Assembly: GCF_900114285.1 (NCBI RefSeq)
Contig: NZ_FOSN01000001.1
Span: 372,001-436,000 of the forward strand
Direction of reading: 5' to 3'
DNA: 64,000 nucleotides
From: Methylocapsa palsarum
GTDB taxonomy: Bacteria > Pseudomonadota > Alphaproteobacteria > Rhizobiales > Beijerinckiaceae
In this document: in pieces, positions 1 to 7,618 of the stretch
Layout: every line of letters starts with the position of its first letter
Numbering within the stretch: position 1 is the first letter of the stretch
Translations under genes and position numbers: made by a program
Notes under the pieces: generated by a model
The model's input: the letters and a program-made list of their open reading frames with translations, nothing else
Database searches by the model: none
What the model was told of the DNA's origin: nothing

Positions 1-1
1 G

Positions 2-955
2 CTCAGAGCCTACGGCGTCGGTCCGGGCGATGAAGTGATCGCATCGCCGCATTCGTATCGCGAAACGGCCCACGCGATCAGTCTTTCGGGAGCTCGTCCG
101 GTTTTCGCCGACATCGATTACTGGGCTGGCACCATAGCTCCGGAAAAGGTCAAGCTGCGGATCACCGACAAGACCCGCGTGATCGTTGGAGCCAATGCGA
201 ACGGGCATCCGGCCGCCTGGGCGGGCCTTCGAGCCCTGGCGACCGCGCATGGCCTTGTCCTGATCGAGGATTCGACCGAGGCGATTGGTTCGAGGTATCA
301 GGGCGCTCTGGTCGGATCGTTCGGCGATGTTTCCATTTTTGATTTTTCGCAGCCTGGCGCCCTGACATGCGGCGAAGGCGGCATGGTGGTCACGGACGAT
401 ATCGATATCGCCTCCGCGCTGCGGCGGCACCGGTCGCGCCGCCTGAATGAACGCTCCTCTGTTGTTGTTACGGCGACGGCGCCGTATCAAGCCGGCATCA
501 GCGATCTGTCCGCCGCGCTCGGACTCGCCCAGATCAAGCGGATCGATGAAATTCTCGAACGGCGCCGGCTGGTGGAGCACCTCTACTACAAGCACGTGCA
601 ATCGTTTGAAGGAATCAAGGATCCCTACATCGCGCCCGAGGTCACGGAGATCAACTGGTTCCTGTATCTCGTCCATCTTGGCACCCGGTTCTCCCGGTCA
701 AGCCGAGACTCGATCGTCGAGGATCTTCGCGTCGAGCATGTCGAGGCTGTAGCCTACAGCGCGCCGCTTCATCTCCAACGTCATTATTTCGATCTCGGCT
801 ACCGCCGCGGCGATTATCTGGTGACGGAGAAAGTCGCCGACCGCGCTGTCGCGCTTCCGTTTCACACTCATCTCACGGAAGGCGAGATCGAGTTCATTGT
901 GGGAACGATGAAGGACGCTTCTGTCAACGTCGGCGCCGGAGCGGCCATCTACTAG
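2..955 (+). CDS. DegT/DnrJ/EryC1-like PLP-fold protein, 5' partial, catalytic lysine missing
   Basis: The reading frame is open from the window edge, so the N-terminus lies outside; the visible part starts LRAYGVGPGDEVIASPHSY, a typical DegT/DnrJ/EryC1/StrS cofactor-domain sequence. The family normally transfers amino groups onto nucleotide-sugars using PLP bound to a lysine five residues before a GEGG motif. Here the segment reads FSQPGALTCGEGG, with Gly where the Lys should be, so an ordinary aminotransferase reaction is unlikely. The fold otherwise looks complete to the C-terminus. The TAG stop is supplied by the edge of a 116-bp repeat. The genes downstream encode small iron-sulfur and haem proteins, so a sugar-biosynthesis role is not supported by the context. 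Family assignment is firm; function is unknown. Confidence 0.8.
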   Translation, partial: LRAYGVGPGDEVIASPHSYRETAHAISLSGARPVFADIDYWAGTIAPEKVKLRITDKTRVIVGANANGHPAAWAGLRALATAHGLVLIEDSTEAIGSRYQGALVGSFGDVSIFDFSQPGALTCGEGGMVVTDDIDIASALRRHRSRRLNERSSVVVTATAPYQAGISDLSAALGLAQIKRIDEILERRRLVEHLYYKHVQSFEGIKDPYIAPEVTEINWFLYLVHLGTRFSRSSRDSIVEDLRVEHVEAVAYSAPLHLQRHYFDLGYRRGDYLVTEKVADRAVALPFHTHLTEGEIEFIVGTMKDASVNVGAGAAIY

Positions 956-1068
956 AGCGCTTTCCGATCGCATGCGCTCATGCGATCGATCAGAAATCGC
1001 TCCAGAGTTAAATGCTTGAGAATATTCTTGTCGATTGAATTGCTTCGATCCGATCGGAATATGCTCCA
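953..1068 (-). repeat. 116-bp MITE-like repeat, copy A
   Basis: Reverse-oriented copy of the dispersed repeat (consensus copy at 12852-12967). It begins CTAGAGCGCTTTCCGATCG at the end of the upstream gene and closes GGAATATGCTCCA. The TA of its terminal CTAG lies inside the stop codon of the DegT-like gene. With copy B it brackets the ferredoxin gene in inverted orientation. Confidence 0.9.
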
Positions 1069-1143
1069 GGCGTTGAAATCAATACGCGAAAGCGCAGAAC
1101 AACCAATAGAGTCGCCAAGAATAGAGCCAAAAGGAGAGAAAGA

Positions 1144-1452
1144 ATGTCGTTGATTACTGTCATGCCGTCCGGAAAGTCGTTCGAGGCCGCCGAAGGCGTG
1201 ACGCTTCTTGCGGCGATCCTCGCCGCGGACGAAAACCTCAGCCACAATTGCGAGGGGAAGGCGGCGTGCGGGACATGTCACATCTTCGTCCATGAGGGAC
1301 GCAAGGGCCTGTCGAAGGTCGCCCGGGAAGAGAATGAAAGGCTCGACGCCATTGTGGGCGTGGGCTCGAAGTCGCGCCTCGCGTGCCAGGCGAAGGTTCT
1401 TGGCACGGAAAATATCAAGGTTGAACTGCTGGGCTTCGGCTCGGGCGTCTAG
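1144..1452 (+). CDS. [2Fe-2S] ferredoxin, adrenodoxin type
   Basis: 102-residue electron carrier. Cluster ligands are visible as Cys36, Cys42, Cys45 (CEGKAACGTC) and Cys81 in SRLACQAKV, the CX5CX2C...C spacing of vertebrate-type/Isc-type ferredoxins. This group serves cytochrome P450s, Fe-S assembly and, in purple bacteria and rhizobia, nitrogenase-associated electron transfer (FdxD-like). A Shine-Dalgarno AAAGGAGA lies just upstream of the ATG. It is flanked on both sides by inverted copies of the 116-bp repeat; the downstream copy provides its TAG stop. The Rieske, haemoglobin and small genes downstream suggest a redox role, but the physiological partner cannot be read from the sequence. 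Confidence 0.92.
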   Translation: MSLITVMPSGKSFEAAEGVTLLAAILAADENLSHNCEGKAACGTCHIFVHEGRKGLSKVAREENERLDAIVGVGSKSRLACQAKVLGTENIKVELLGFGSGV

Positions 1453-1566
1453 AGCATATTCCAATCGGATTTGAATCAATCCCATCGAGAAGAATATGCT
1501 CAAGTATTTAACACTGGAGCGATTTCTGATCGATCGCATGACTACATGCGATCGGAAAGCGCTCTT
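1450..1566 (+). repeat. 116-bp MITE-like repeat, copy B
   Basis: Forward-oriented copy (117 bp). It starts at the CTAG that contains the ferredoxin stop codon and ends GGAAAGCGCTCT. The second hairpin is intact (GATCGCATG, short loop, CATGCGATC). One extra T near the start shifts the small reading frame that runs through other copies. Confidence 0.9.
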
Positions 1567-1583
1567 GGATCCTGGAGAACGTC

Positions 1584-1799
1584 ATGGAATCCCCGAAAGT
1601 CGTCATTCACGCCCGGTTCTCACCGGATGGCTCTGTTGTCGAAATCGGCGAGCGGCCGACCGGAATGGACCCCCAGGCGTGGTTCAATATTCTGAGCGAC
1701 AAGGCTGCGTCGTCCTATCAGGCTCTGGCCGGCGGGCGCGGAGTGTTCCGCGTCACTCGCGCCGAAGTCGACGCGATTAAGACGGAAACCGTCGGTTAG
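1584..1799 (+). CDS. small conserved-looking protein of unknown function
   Basis: 71 residues, starting MESPKVVIHARFSPDGSV. The ATG is preceded by GGAG at 6-nt spacing and the stop leaves an 87-nt gap before the Rieske gene, so it looks like a real member of this gene run. The protein is soluble, with alternating hydrophobic residues early (beta-strand-like) and no cysteines, so it is unlikely to carry a metal cluster. I do not recognise the family. Its position between ferredoxin and Rieske genes suggests a role in the same redox cluster, by context only. Confidence 0.7.
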   Translation: MESPKVVIHARFSPDGSVVEIGERPTGMDPQAWFNILSDKAASSYQALAGGRGVFRVTRAEVDAIKTETVG

Positions 1800-1886
1800 T
1801 TCTCCGCCCGCACAGTCAGCTCTCGTCGCCGCGATAAAAAGCGGGGATCAAGAGCTGGCTGTGGGACGGAAACGCCGGGAAAAGTC

Positions 1887-2336
1887 ATGCCAGCACAAAA
1901 CCACGAGGTGTTCGTGATTTGCGCCGCCAACGCAATTGCGCCGGGCGATGCGAAAGCGTTCAGCTTGTGGAAAATCGACGACGCGGGCGAGACCCGTCCT
2001 TTCCCCATCGTCGTCGCCCGGAAGAACGCGGCTGAGTTTTTCAGCTACGTGAATGTCTGCCCGCATGCAGGCGTCTGGCTCAATGTCGGCGATGGACGCT
2101 TCCTCGATTCCGAAGGCGCGTTTCTTCAATGCGGGCGGCACGGGGCGAAATTCGAGATCGACTCGGGTCTTTGCGTTGACGGCACGTGCAAGGGCGCGAG
2201 CCTTGAGCCGGTCGCCGTGGCGATTATCGGCGGCGACGTCTGCATCTGCGGCGTCTCGCTCGTTGAGGAAGATTCCTTCCCGGATCCCTTCGACGACGAT
2301 GACGACACAATGGAAATCACCATCTGTCCGGATTGA
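1887..2336 (+). CDS. Rieske [2Fe-2S] domain protein
   Basis: 149 residues with one Rieske fold. The cluster ligands are Cys58-Pro-His60 (VCPHAGVWLN) and Cys82-x-x-His85 (QCGRHGAKFE), followed by the usual aspartate/glycine-rich third segment. There is no signal peptide or membrane anchor, so it is a cytoplasmic ferredoxin-like Rieske protein and not a bc1 subunit, and there is no catalytic oxygenase domain. The C-terminus is strongly acidic (five Asp in a row near residue 138). Similar stand-alone Rieske ferredoxins feed oxygenases or sit in nitrogen-fixation clusters; neither role can be proven here. Confidence 0.9.
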   Translation: MPAQNHEVFVICAANAIAPGDAKAFSLWKIDDAGETRPFPIVVARKNAAEFFSYVNVCPHAGVWLNVGDGRFLDSEGAFLQCGRHGAKFEIDSGLCVDGTCKGASLEPVAVAIIGGDVCICGVSLVEEDSFPDPFDDDDDTMEITICPD

Positions 2337-2375
2337 CGTCCGGCGGCGATGGTTTGCGGCTAAAGGCTGGAGAAA

Positions 2376-2690
2376 ATGCGCGCCATGGAGACGAAGGCCA
2401 GCCAGAGCCTACGCTATTTCACCACCTATACCGGCGTCGCGCTGCCGTTTCGGCTGGTCAATCCGATCGAAGAGGCCGAACTCGCCAATCGCAACACCTT
2501 TATCCGCGCTTCGTTTGACGAGAGCGGCGCGCTCATTGCGTTCGACAAAATCGTCTATGGCGAAATCGAATTGTCGCACCGCTACGCCTATGACGAAAAC
2601 GGAACATTGGTTGGTGCTGAAATCGTCATGCCGGAGGAAGAGCCGGTGGTCTTGCGCTTCGACGGGGCCGCCGCTGTTTCGGAGACTTAG
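2376..2690 (+). CDS. small conserved hypothetical protein
   Basis: 104 residues; soluble, with a dense run of aromatic and acidic residues (RYFTTYTGVALPFRLVNP near residue 13, EIELSHRYAYDENG near residue 62). A GGAG lies just before the ATG (about 3 nt, tight), and an internal Met4 is an alternative start. From memory it resembles the DUF6156 family, but I could not check that. It sits between the Rieske and truncated haemoglobin genes on the same strand, so co-transcription is likely. Function unknown. Confidence 0.7.
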   Translation: MRAMETKASQSLRYFTTYTGVALPFRLVNPIEEAELANRNTFIRASFDESGALIAFDKIVYGEIELSHRYAYDENGTLVGAEIVMPEEEPVVLRFDGAAAVSET

Positions 2691-2732
2691 GGGATAGCAG
2701 CGGGGGATAGCAGCGATGGAAGAAAACCGCCA

Positions 2733-2900
2733 ATGACCGTTGCTCAACTGATCGAGGCCCTTGAGCGGATGCCGGGCGAAGCCGTCGTTTTGATGGACAG
2801 CGGCGGAGGCTTCTCTCTTGTCACGGCGCTGGAGTTTGTGCCGGAGCAGGGGCCGGCGGCGCCAGCGGAAGTCATTCTGCTGCCGAATATGGACGAATGA
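2733..2900 (+). CDS. 55-residue hypothetical protein
   Basis: ATG at 2733, TGA at 2898-2900, encoding a peptide that begins MTVAQLIEALERMPGEAVV and ends LLPNMDE. The opening is amphipathic and the rest is short beta-prone sequence. A weak GGAAG ribosome site lies upstream. It fits neatly between the preceding unknown gene and the haemoglobin gene, and codon choice matches the neighbours (GC-rich third positions). Many small bacterial proteins start with a similar VAQLIEAL-type helix, so homology is not informative. Confidence 0.55.
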   Translation: MTVAQLIEALERMPGEAVVLMDSGGGFSLVTALEFVPEQGPAAPAEVILLPNMDE

Positions 2901-2994
2901 GCTAAATTGCGCGCAACCAGCCTTGCTGGTGTTCGGCGCGGTGGGCTTCGCCGCCGCCGCCGGATGAGCGGGCGGGAAGCATGGAGCAGAGTCA

Positions 2995-3420
2995 ATGAGT
3001 GTGGTCGAGGCGCAAAGCATGTTCGAACGGATTGGCGGAGCGCCCGTCATCGACCGTCTTGTCGAGGGCTTTTACGCCAGGATGGAGACCCTCCCCGAGG
3101 CGAGGGGCATCCGCGACATGCATACCGAGGAGCTTGGGCACATCAAGATGGTGCTCAAGCGCTATCTTTGTGAATGGATGGGCGGCCCGAAGCTTTATTC
3201 GGCGGAAAAAGGTCATCCTCGCCTGCGCCAACGGCACATGGGTTTCAAGATTGGCGCGAGCGAGCGCGACGCCTGGCTGCTGTGCATGAGCGGAGCGCTC
3301 GAAGAGACGATCGCCGAGCCCCGCGCACGGGAGGAGATCTACACATTGCTCGCTAAGCTCGCGGACTGGATGCGCAACCAGTCCGGCAATCCACATGACG
3401 CCGGCTCCGAACGCCCTTGA
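2995..3420 (+). CDS. group II truncated haemoglobin
   Basis: 141 residues. The central part has the group II truncated globin pattern: a FYARMETLPE segment after the first helices and RQRHMGFKIGASERDAWL, which carries the proximal His in RHMGF and the conserved ERDAWL of the following helices. Such proteins bind oxygen, nitric oxide or peroxide at haem; in nitrogen fixers they are linked to oxygen or NO handling. The ATG at 2995 has GGAG 8 nt upstream. In this cluster of iron-sulfur proteins an oxygen/NO-buffering role is a reasonable inference, no more. Confidence 0.92.
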   Translation: MSVVEAQSMFERIGGAPVIDRLVEGFYARMETLPEARGIRDMHTEELGHIKMVLKRYLCEWMGGPKLYSAEKGHPRLRQRHMGFKIGASERDAWLLCMSGALEETIAEPRAREEIYTLLAKLADWMRNQSGNPHDAGSERP

Positions 3421-3461
3421 CGCCGACGGCTCAACATCGCGCCTGAAACCTTTGACAGGCT

Positions 3462-3473
3462 GGAGGATCCTCC
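3462..3473 (+). promoter_or_regulatory. palindrome covering the ribosome-binding site
   Basis: GGAGGATCCTCC is a perfect 12-bp palindrome ending directly against the ATG at 3474. The Shine-Dalgarno GGAGG is one arm, so a small GGAG/CTCC hairpin with a GATC loop could mask it. Only four base pairs would form, so the effect may be minor. Confidence 0.4.
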
Positions 3474-3713
3474 ATGCTTCCGACGACCATTCTCATCGAT
3501 CAAAAGCCGCGCTGCGTGGTTCGTCCCACTGATATGAAAGCGCTTCAACGTTTTCTTCGCAACGCAAGAGCCTACCTGCAGGCTGAAAATCCGGCGGGCG
3601 CGATCGCTCACCGCGAGGCTGAAGACGTCGAGGTTTTCAAATGGCGTGACGCGCTGGCGCTTCACAAAGCGGGAGGAGGGTCCGAAGACGACTTCTTCGG
3701 CGTGCCGCTGTGA
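3474..3713 (+). CDS. small hypothetical protein
   Basis: 79 residues, starting MLPTTILIDQKPRCVVRPTD. Its ribosome site is the perfect GGAGG in the palindrome at 3462. The middle is helical and basic (FLRNARAYLQ) and the C-terminus acidic (GSEDDFFGVPL). I do not recognise the family. It follows the truncated haemoglobin gene by 53 nt on the same strand and seems to close the redox gene run; about 240 nt with no recognisable gene follow. Confidence 0.65.
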   Translation: MLPTTILIDQKPRCVVRPTDMKALQRFLRNARAYLQAENPAGAIAHREAEDVEVFKWRDALALHKAGGGSEDDFFGVPL

Positions 3714-3950
3714 GGAGGGAGTTCGCCCTGAAAAGCGCTTCGGCGCCCAAGGCTGTCGACCCTGCCGGACAGGCCAGATCGCGGCCGAGCGTGGCTCTGG
3801 CCGCGAGTGGCGAAGGACGAACGGCAAGGGAGTTGTCGCGACGCCTCGCGGGCCTGCCTTCAGGGCCGGGGTGCGAAACCGAACCAGGACTGTCGGTTTC
3901 AGGCCGCCGCCCAGGGCCGCTCGTCCGGCGTCGGGCGGATCTCGAAGAAA

Positions 3951-4163
3951 CTAGATGATCGCCCGGCAGGCGTGAGAAATCCGAGCTCTCTGCGCCTTCA
4001 GGCAGGAGTGAATCCGGGCGTGATCTGGAATGACGGGCCCGCACAGCCGCATGGCGTCGCCCTGGCACGCTTGCTGCTGATGCCGGGTGTAGCTTGACGC
4101 GGCGCCTGTCAGGCCGATGGAAAAGGCGATCGCGGCGAGCCCGCAATTCATGGTTTTCAGCAT
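3951..4163 (-). CDS. small secreted cysteine-containing protein
   Basis: 70 residues from the ATG at 4163, which has GAGGAG nine nt upstream; the longer frame to a TTG at 4172 would overlap that ribosome site. The N-terminus is a signal peptide (MLKTMNCGLAAIAFSIGLTGAASS), so the product is exported. The mature part is short and has four cysteines (CQGDAMRLCG, HSCLKAQRARISHAC) that could make two disulfides. It resembles small cysteine-rich repeat proteins of alphaproteobacteria. Function unknown. Confidence 0.7.
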   Translation of the reverse strand: MLKTMNCGLAAIAFSIGLTGAASSYTRHQQQACQGDAMRLCGPVIPDHARIHSCLKAQRARISHACRAII

Positions 4164-4337
4164 AGGTCGCAACTCCTCAGGTTTTTCATGACGCCGATAG
4201 CAGGTCCGGTCGGCCCCGGTCGGACGATTTCAAAGGTCTGTTATAAATGAGCTTGGTCTACGTCGCTCGAGGCGATGGCGTGGCGAGGATGGGCCGTGGC
4301 CGTCGCGTCGCGCCAGGCGCTGGCCTCAGCGCCAATT

Positions 4338-5000
4338 CTACGCAGCCCGTGCGGCGAGACCTGGGGCGATCTTGTAGGTCGCTTCCGTCTTTTCCTTGAT
4401 CTCGTCCAGCGACACGCCGTCGGCGAGCTCCGTCAGCGTCATGCCCGTTCCGCCGAGCTTGTCGATCTGGAAAACAGCGAGGTCGGTGATGACCATATCG
4501 ACGACCGCGGTGCCGGTCAGCGGCAGGCTGCAGCGATGCAAAAGCTTCGATTGCCCCTTCGCGGTATGCTCCATCACGACGACCACCCGCTTGACGCCGG
4601 CGACGAGATCCATCGCGCCGCCCATGCCTTTCACCATCTTGCCGGGAATCATCCAATTGGCGAGGTCGCCGTTCTCGGTGACTTCCATCGCGCCCAGGAT
4701 GGCGAGGTCGATATGGCCGCCGCGGATCATGCCGAAACTGTCCGCGGAAGAGAAAAAGCTCGTCGTCGGCAGCGCGGTGACGGTCTGTTTTCCGGCGTTG
4801 ATGAGGTCCGGATCTTCCTCGCCTTCGTAGGGAAACGGCCCCATGCCCAGCATGCCGTTTTCGCTCTGCAACTGAACGTTCATCCCTGCGGGGATGAAAT
4901 TCGCGACCAGCGTCGGAATGCCGATGCCAAGATTGACATAAAACCCGTCGCGCAATTCCTTGGCCGCTTGCGCCGCCATCTGATCCCTTGTCCAGGCCAT
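4338..5000 (-). CDS. scoB: 3-oxoacid CoA-transferase subunit B
   Basis: 220 residues. It contains the family I CoA-transferase pattern [13 protein letters not shown] followed by the catalytic glutamate Glu47 in [11 protein letters not shown], and the later [14 protein letters not shown] segment. With subunit A it moves CoA between succinyl-CoA and acetoacetate or related 3-oxoacids, linking ketone-body or polyhydroxybutyrate breakdown to central metabolism. The ATG at 5000 has GGAGA five nt upstream, while the longer frame to 5064 overlaps subunit A. It lies 26 bp downstream of subunit A in a two-gene operon. Confidence 0.95.
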   Translation of the reverse strand: MAWTRDQMAAQAAKELRDGFYVNLGIGIPTLVANFIPAGMNVQLQSENGMLGMGPFPYEGEEDPDLINAGKQTVTALPTTSFFSSADSFGMIRGGHIDLAILGAMEVTENGDLANWMIPGKMVKGMGGAMDLVAGVKRVVVVMEHTAKGQSKLLHRCSLPLTGTAVVDMVITDLAVFQIDKLGGTGMTLTELADGVSLDEIKEKTEATYKIAPGLAARAA

Positions 5001-5026
5001 CTGGGTCTCCTTTATCCGCGGCGGTT

Positions 5027-5734
5027 CTAGGCGGCGGCGCGCGGGCGTGTGGTGCGTTTTTCAATCGCCTTAGCGACGTCCGGCGTGTGGATCAGACGCT
5101 GCACGAAAATGCCCGGGGTATGGATCGCGTCGGGATCAATCTCTCCGGCGGGGACGAGATGCTCGACCTGCGCCACGGTGATTTTGCCGGCCGTCGCCAT
5201 CATCGGGTTGAAGTTCCGCGCCGTCTTGCGGTAGACGAGGTTGCCTTCGGTGTCGCCTTTCCAGGCGTGAACGAGCGACACGTCGGCGACGAGCCCGCGC
5301 TCCATGACGTAGGTCGCGCCGTCGAACTCGCGCGTTTCCTTCCCGTCGGCGATGATCGTCCCGACGCCCGTCTTGGTGAAAAACGCCGGGATGCCGGCGC
5401 CGCCGGCCCTGATCCGCTCCGCCAGCGTGCCTTGCGGGTTGAACTCCAGTTCAAGCTCCCCTGACAGATATTGCTGTTCGAACAATTTGTTCTCGCCGAC
5501 GTAGGACGACACCATCTTCCTGATCTGCCGGGTCTCGAGCAACAGCCCGAGTCCCGCGCCGTCGACGCCGGCGTTGTTCGAGATCACGGTCAGATTTTTG
5601 ACGCCAGTGTCGCGAAGCGCCTTGATCAGCGCCTCGGGGATGCCGCAAAGGCCGAAGCCCCCGGCCATCAAAGTCATGCCGTCCGCGACGATATCGGCGA
5701 GAGCGGCCCGCGCGTCAGGGAAAATCTTGTGCAT
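5027..5734 (-). CDS. scoA: 3-oxoacid CoA-transferase subunit A
   Basis: 235 residues from the ATG at 5734 ([16 protein letters not shown]), the usual start of the ScoA/AtoD family; the longer frame to 5875 adds a non-homologous stretch. Family signatures include the glycine-rich [13 protein letters not shown] and [11 protein letters not shown] segments and the [19 protein letters not shown] motif that shapes the CoA site. It forms a heterotetramer with subunit B. The region just upstream (about 5768-5845) has short direct repeats of ATGAGAGGTCTTGG type, which may reflect recent slippage. Confidence 0.95.
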   Translation of the reverse strand: MHKIFPDARAALADIVADGMTLMAGGFGLCGIPEALIKALRDTGVKNLTVISNNAGVDGAGLGLLLETRQIRKMVSSYVGENKLFEQQYLSGELELEFNPQGTLAERIRAGGAGIPAFFTKTGVGTIIADGKETREFDGATYVMERGLVADVSLVHAWKGDTEGNLVYRKTARNFNPMMATAGKITVAQVEHLVPAGEIDPDAIHTPGIFVQRLIHTPDVAKAIEKRTTRPRAAA

Positions 5735-5964
5735 GCCGGCGGCCTGTCCTCGAAGCGACGTCTTGGGTATGAGAGGTCTTGGGAATGAGAGGTCTTGGAA
5801 TTGTCTTGCGATGAATGAATTGCCTTGCGATCCCGGATCCCTTGCGGGGCGATGCGCGGGGGGAACGACGCGCAAGGCCGTGAACCAAACGGCAGGTTGA
5901 ACGCCAGACCTGACGCACCCTTATCATAGGAACGAATAGATGATCCAGCGCCCATTCAGCAAGA

Positions 5965-6696
5965 TCAGGCGGCTGGCTTTCTCGCGCTCACAAGGGCGTT
6001 GACGCCGTCGCGGAAGAGGACTTCAACCGGATCGAACCCCAGCGCCCGCATCGCATCGAGAGAGGGGCCAAGCCGCATGATGTGATCGGCGGATTCGTCG
6101 CTGAACAGATGGATGATCCATTGCTCCAGCAGATCGTAGCGGTTGAGGGCGGCGAAGGTCTTGAAATAATGCCGCGCCTCGTCCTGGGTCAGCCGGGTGT
6201 GGCGGGCCGTCTCGTCGAGCGCGTAACGGTCGCCGTTGACGAAAATCCCTCCGGGCTTAAGCACCCGGAAGATTTCAGCGAGCACCCGAAGCCGATAGGG
6301 TTCAAGAAAATTATGAATCGTATAGGCGGACGCGACAACGCTGGTCTCGCCTGACGGAAGCGCCGCCAGTCCGGCGAGCGCATCGGCTTCGACCAGCCGA
6401 ACCCGCCCCTCGTCGATAAAATCCGCCAGACGGTCGCTCGCCTGGCTCAGCATCGCGGGTTCGTTGTCGAGCGCCGTGATCAGTGCGCCGGAGCGCCGCA
6501 AAAGCGCGCGCGTCGTCACGCCCGTGCCGCAGCCGAGCTCCGCCACGTTCAGAGGGCCGGGCGGCAGGGCGGCGACGAATTCGCCGACCCGGTCGCTCAT
6601 CGCGGCCGCGGCCGGGCAGATCACGTCGAGCATGTCGTATTCGGCGCCGATCTGTCCGGAGAACAGACGCTCGGCGGTGGCGGAAAGTTCAGTCAT
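5965..6696 (-). CDS. class I SAM-dependent methyltransferase
   Basis: 243 residues. Motif I is VAELGCGTGVTTRALL, followed by an acidic residue at the end of strand 2 (ALDNEPAML) and a post-motif FRVLKPGG-type segment (ILRVLKPGGIF-like, read as FRVLKPGGIFVNGDRYAL). This is the Rossmann-like fold of small-molecule methyltransferases; the substrate cannot be inferred. The start lies 8 bp after the stop of the PCu(A)C gene, so the two are probably co-transcribed, although no functional link between a copper chaperone and this enzyme is obvious. Confidence 0.85.
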   Translation of the reverse strand: MTELSATAERLFSGQIGAEYDMLDVICPAAAAMSDRVGEFVAALPPGPLNVAELGCGTGVTTRALLRRSGALITALDNEPAMLSQASDRLADFIDEGRVRLVEADALAGLAALPSGETSVVASAYTIHNFLEPYRLRVLAEIFRVLKPGGIFVNGDRYALDETARHTRLTQDEARHYFKTFAALNRYDLLEQWIIHLFSDESADHIMRLGPSLDAMRALGFDPVEVLFRDGVNALVSARKPAA

Positions 6697-6704
6697 TGCT
6701 GGAT

Positions 6705-7202
6705 TTACATCCCATGGTTCGCGTCAGCCGGGTCTTCTTTCGGCGCGGTGTCGTCGGTTTCGACCATGAAATGAACCGGGGCGCTATGCTGTTTCTCGAA
6801 AATGAGGGTTCCTGGGACCATGGCGTCCTCGGATAAGGTCTTGGTGATCTTGCCGAACTTGAATTGATAGGTCGTCGGGGTCAATTCAATGCTGCCGTGG
6901 GGCTTGATCGTCAGTCCGTCGATGGGCTTCGACGTGAAATGGCCGTCCCGCTCGGTCAGCTGGTACAACGTCCCGGCGCCGGCGCCTTCGACGGTGGCCC
7001 CGATGAGACGCTCCGGCTCGTCGCTCTCATTGCTGATCTCGATCACGCAGCCGTAGGTCCCGGCCGCGCCTTCGGCCGCCGCCTTGATCCAGGGATGGGC
7101 GATTTTCAAATGGCCGACGATTTCCTGATGCGCCCCCAGCGGCGAAGTCAATGCGAGCGCGAGCGCGACCGGCAATAAACCTTTCGAAACCGAAATCTTC
7201 AT
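6705..7202 (-). CDS. periplasmic PCu(A)C-family copper chaperone
   Basis: 165 residues from the ATG at 7202; a longer frame to 7238 would spoil the signal peptide. MKISVSKGLLPVALALALTS is a Sec signal peptide, so the protein works in the periplasm. The mature part has the PCu(A)C (DUF461) fold: IAHPWIKAAAEG, YGCVIEISNESDE and the IEL segment near the C-terminus. PCu(A)C proteins deliver Cu(I) to the CuA centre of cytochrome oxidase using a His/Met site. The canonical HxnMX21HxM ligands are poorly conserved here (His at the AHPWI and PHGSIEL positions, few Met), so copper binding is not certain. It precedes a methyltransferase gene by 8 bp. Confidence 0.8.
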   Translation of the reverse strand: MKISVSKGLLPVALALALTSPLGAHQEIVGHLKIAHPWIKAAAEGAAGTYGCVIEISNESDEPERLIGATVEGAGAGTLYQLTERDGHFTSKPIDGLTIKPHGSIELTPTTYQFKFGKITKTLSEDAMVPGTLIFEKQHSAPVHFMVETDDTAPKEDPADANHGM

Positions 7203-7349
7203 TGGCGTCCTCTTCCCTGTTCGACCAAGAGTCGACATTTTATTGATTGATCCTTAAGCACGAAAACCGCGGGACGGGCAAGGATCGAGCGCCGGCGGCG
7301 AAGCCGGCTGACGAGTGGAAAACCGCAGAGGGCGAGGAAGAGATTGAAA

Positions 7350-7505
7350 ATGAAATCGTTTACGGCGACGCCTCTGATGAAGAAATTGATGTTCGCGGCC
7401 GTGCTCCTCGTCGGCGCCGTGGTCTGGAAGCTCGGCCTTAACTATCTCGAGCAACCCGCCGAAGATCCCTACGAGATCGAAAAAATCGAAGTCAAACCGA
7501 TCTAG
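7350..7505 (+). CDS. 51-residue single-span membrane protein
   Basis: ATG at 7350, TAG at 7503-7505. The peptide has a basic N-terminus (MKSFTATPLMKKL), one hydrophobic helix (MFAAVLLVGAVVWKLGL, residues 14-30) and an acidic/lysine C-terminal tail ending EKIEVKPI. That is the layout of a small inner-membrane protein. AGAGATTGAAA upstream is a weak ribosome site. Its stop codon is the edge of repeat copy C. No family recognised. Confidence 0.6.
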   Translation: MKSFTATPLMKKLMFAAVLLVGAVVWKLGLNYLEQPAEDPYEIEKIEVKPI

Positions 7506-7618
7506 AGCATATTCCGATTGGAGTGAATCCCTCCAATCGACAAGACTATGCTCAAGTTTTTGACTCCGGAGCGATTTCTGATCGACCGAATCATCACATT
7601 CGGCCGGAAAGCGCCCTA
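7503..7618 (+). repeat. 116-bp MITE-like repeat, copy C (with compensatory changes)
   Basis: Forward copy whose terminal CTAG contains the stop codon of the small membrane protein. It differs from the consensus, yet both hairpins are kept by paired changes: GATTGGAG pairs with CTCCAATC, and CCGAAT pairs with ATTCGG where the consensus has TCGCAT/ATGCGA. Confidence 0.92.

Noticed and set aside
5768-5845. Short direct repeats upstream of scoA as a regulatory array
   Set aside because: Units are short and imperfect (ATGAGAGGTCTTGG twice, then diverged TTGCGAT); more likely slippage than a defined site.
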